From the NCBI GenBank assembly GCA_964548225.1, contig CAZJQP010000023.1, forward strand, positions 1 to 57,845: a DNA stretch of 57,845 nucleotides, read 5' to 3'. The stretch is from CALMEH01 sp964548225. Its GTDB lineage: Bacteria > Acidobacteriota > Blastocatellia > Pyrinomonadales > Pyrinomonadaceae. Position numbers and translations under genes: made by a program. Shown one piece after another: positions 57,630 through 57,845 of this stretch; the stretch's first letter is position 1, and each line of letters starts with the position of its first letter. Below the pieces are notes generated by a model, which was not told the DNA's origin, ran no database searches, and saw only the letters and a list, made by a program, of their open reading frames with translations.

Positions 57630-57780
57630 TTAGAGCAGATTTTGAATGAGTGTATAGTAAGGAGGCAGAAACACGACTGTCAAGGAGTGTGTCAAAAGGC
57701 TCAATCGTGGACACACTCCTTAACAGTCGTGTTTCTGCCTTTGATTTTCAAGCCATATACTCATTCAAAATCTGCTCTAA
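57630..57780. repeat. Large nested palindrome with AGGCAGAAACACGA motif, copy 2
   Basis: Outer arms TTAGAGCAGATTTTGAATGA (57630-57649) and TCATTCAAAATCTGCTCTAA (57761-57780) pair perfectly. The inner arms 57663-57693 and 57710-57740 pair over 31 bp with one mismatch. The inner left arm shares ggcagaaacacgac and agtgtgt with 53738-53818. No coding capacity. Confidence 0.85.
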
Positions 57781-57794
57781 GCGTAACCCACGAC

Positions 57795-57833
57795 AATTTA
57801 ATGGATAATTGGTATTTGATAATTGATAATGCC
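57795..57833. repeat. GGATAATTGGTATTTGATAATTG fragment
   Basis: Runs of ataattg/gataatt words as in the dispersed family at 50860-50895. Near the window edge, so incomplete. Confidence 0.45.
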
Positions 57834-57845
57834 GTGCTTTGTTTC

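Overview
The window reads as a chromosomal segment of an Acidobacteriota bacterium, most likely class Blastocatellia (Pyrinomonadales-like). The assignment rests on recognised families and is inference: a VWA protein of the acidobacterial type (47612-48523), proteins with a CPxCxxxYxDxxxFCxxDG zinc-ribbon start followed by one membrane helix (4514-5473), a CSLREA-type beta-helix protein (13671-15380), and an rpoN/hpf/hprK/rapZ/EIIA-Man/HPr cluster. Base composition is moderately AT-rich. The envelope is Gram-negative in type (LptB plus a large LptC/OstA-like protein, UppP, a WaaE-like glycosyltransferase). No rRNA, tRNA, prophage or classical transposase was recognised.

Layout. 1-1400: a TerC/Alx family membrane protein on the minus strand behind a yybP-ykoY (Mn2+) riboswitch whose 3' end overlaps an intrinsic terminator. 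1472-7131: RNase J, an 11-repeat TPR protein, a zinc-ribbon membrane protein, an ACT protein, an unknown protein and an SDR oxidoreductase. 7234-13588: uppP, recJ, an LptC/OstA-like protein and lptB. 13671-19977 (minus): a secreted beta-helix protein, a GNAT enzyme, a sugar epimerase, UDP-glucose dehydrogenase and two tandem FecR-like secreted proteins. 20593-29882 (plus): a ROK glucokinase, a small winged-helix protein, the rimP-nusA-infB-rbfA-nrnA translation/RNA operon (behind an attenuator-like leader), cobO and an orphan OmpR-type response regulator. 30585-45311: an SH3b secreted protein, then rpoN-hpf-hprK-rapZ, a three-gene module, and EIIA-Man plus HPr. 45438-57312: arginase, D-Ala-D-Ala ligase, VWA and secreted proteins, a glycosyltransferase, a serine carboxypeptidase, an unknown protein behind a structured leader, and two paralogous amidohydrolases.

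The most notable content is the module at 35395-44551, which splits the otherwise conserved rapZ to EIIA-Man/HPr order. It encodes a zinc-ribbon TRAFAC-type GTPase, a 796-residue soluble partner whose start overlaps the GTPase stop, and a polypeptide of about 1757 residues. That last protein joins an N-terminal extracytoplasmic region, a multi-pass SEDS (FtsW/RodA-like) domain and a penicillin-binding transpeptidase domain with SxxK, SxN and KTG motifs. This looks like a GTPase-controlled peptidoglycan synthase. The GTPase and partner resemble the DO-GTPase/GAP1 systems of multicellular and social bacteria.

The intergenic DNA is unusual. Many gaps contain imperfect palindromes built from short simple-sequence words. 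Each site uses its own word, and the element often ends only a few bases before a start codon that lacks a Shine-Dalgarno sequence. There are also two 21-bp-period degenerate arrays, a MITE-like palindrome with 12-bp inverted ends and an 8-bp direct flank, and several dispersed repeat modules near 30.3, 50.8, 53.4-53.8 and 57.5-57.8 kb.
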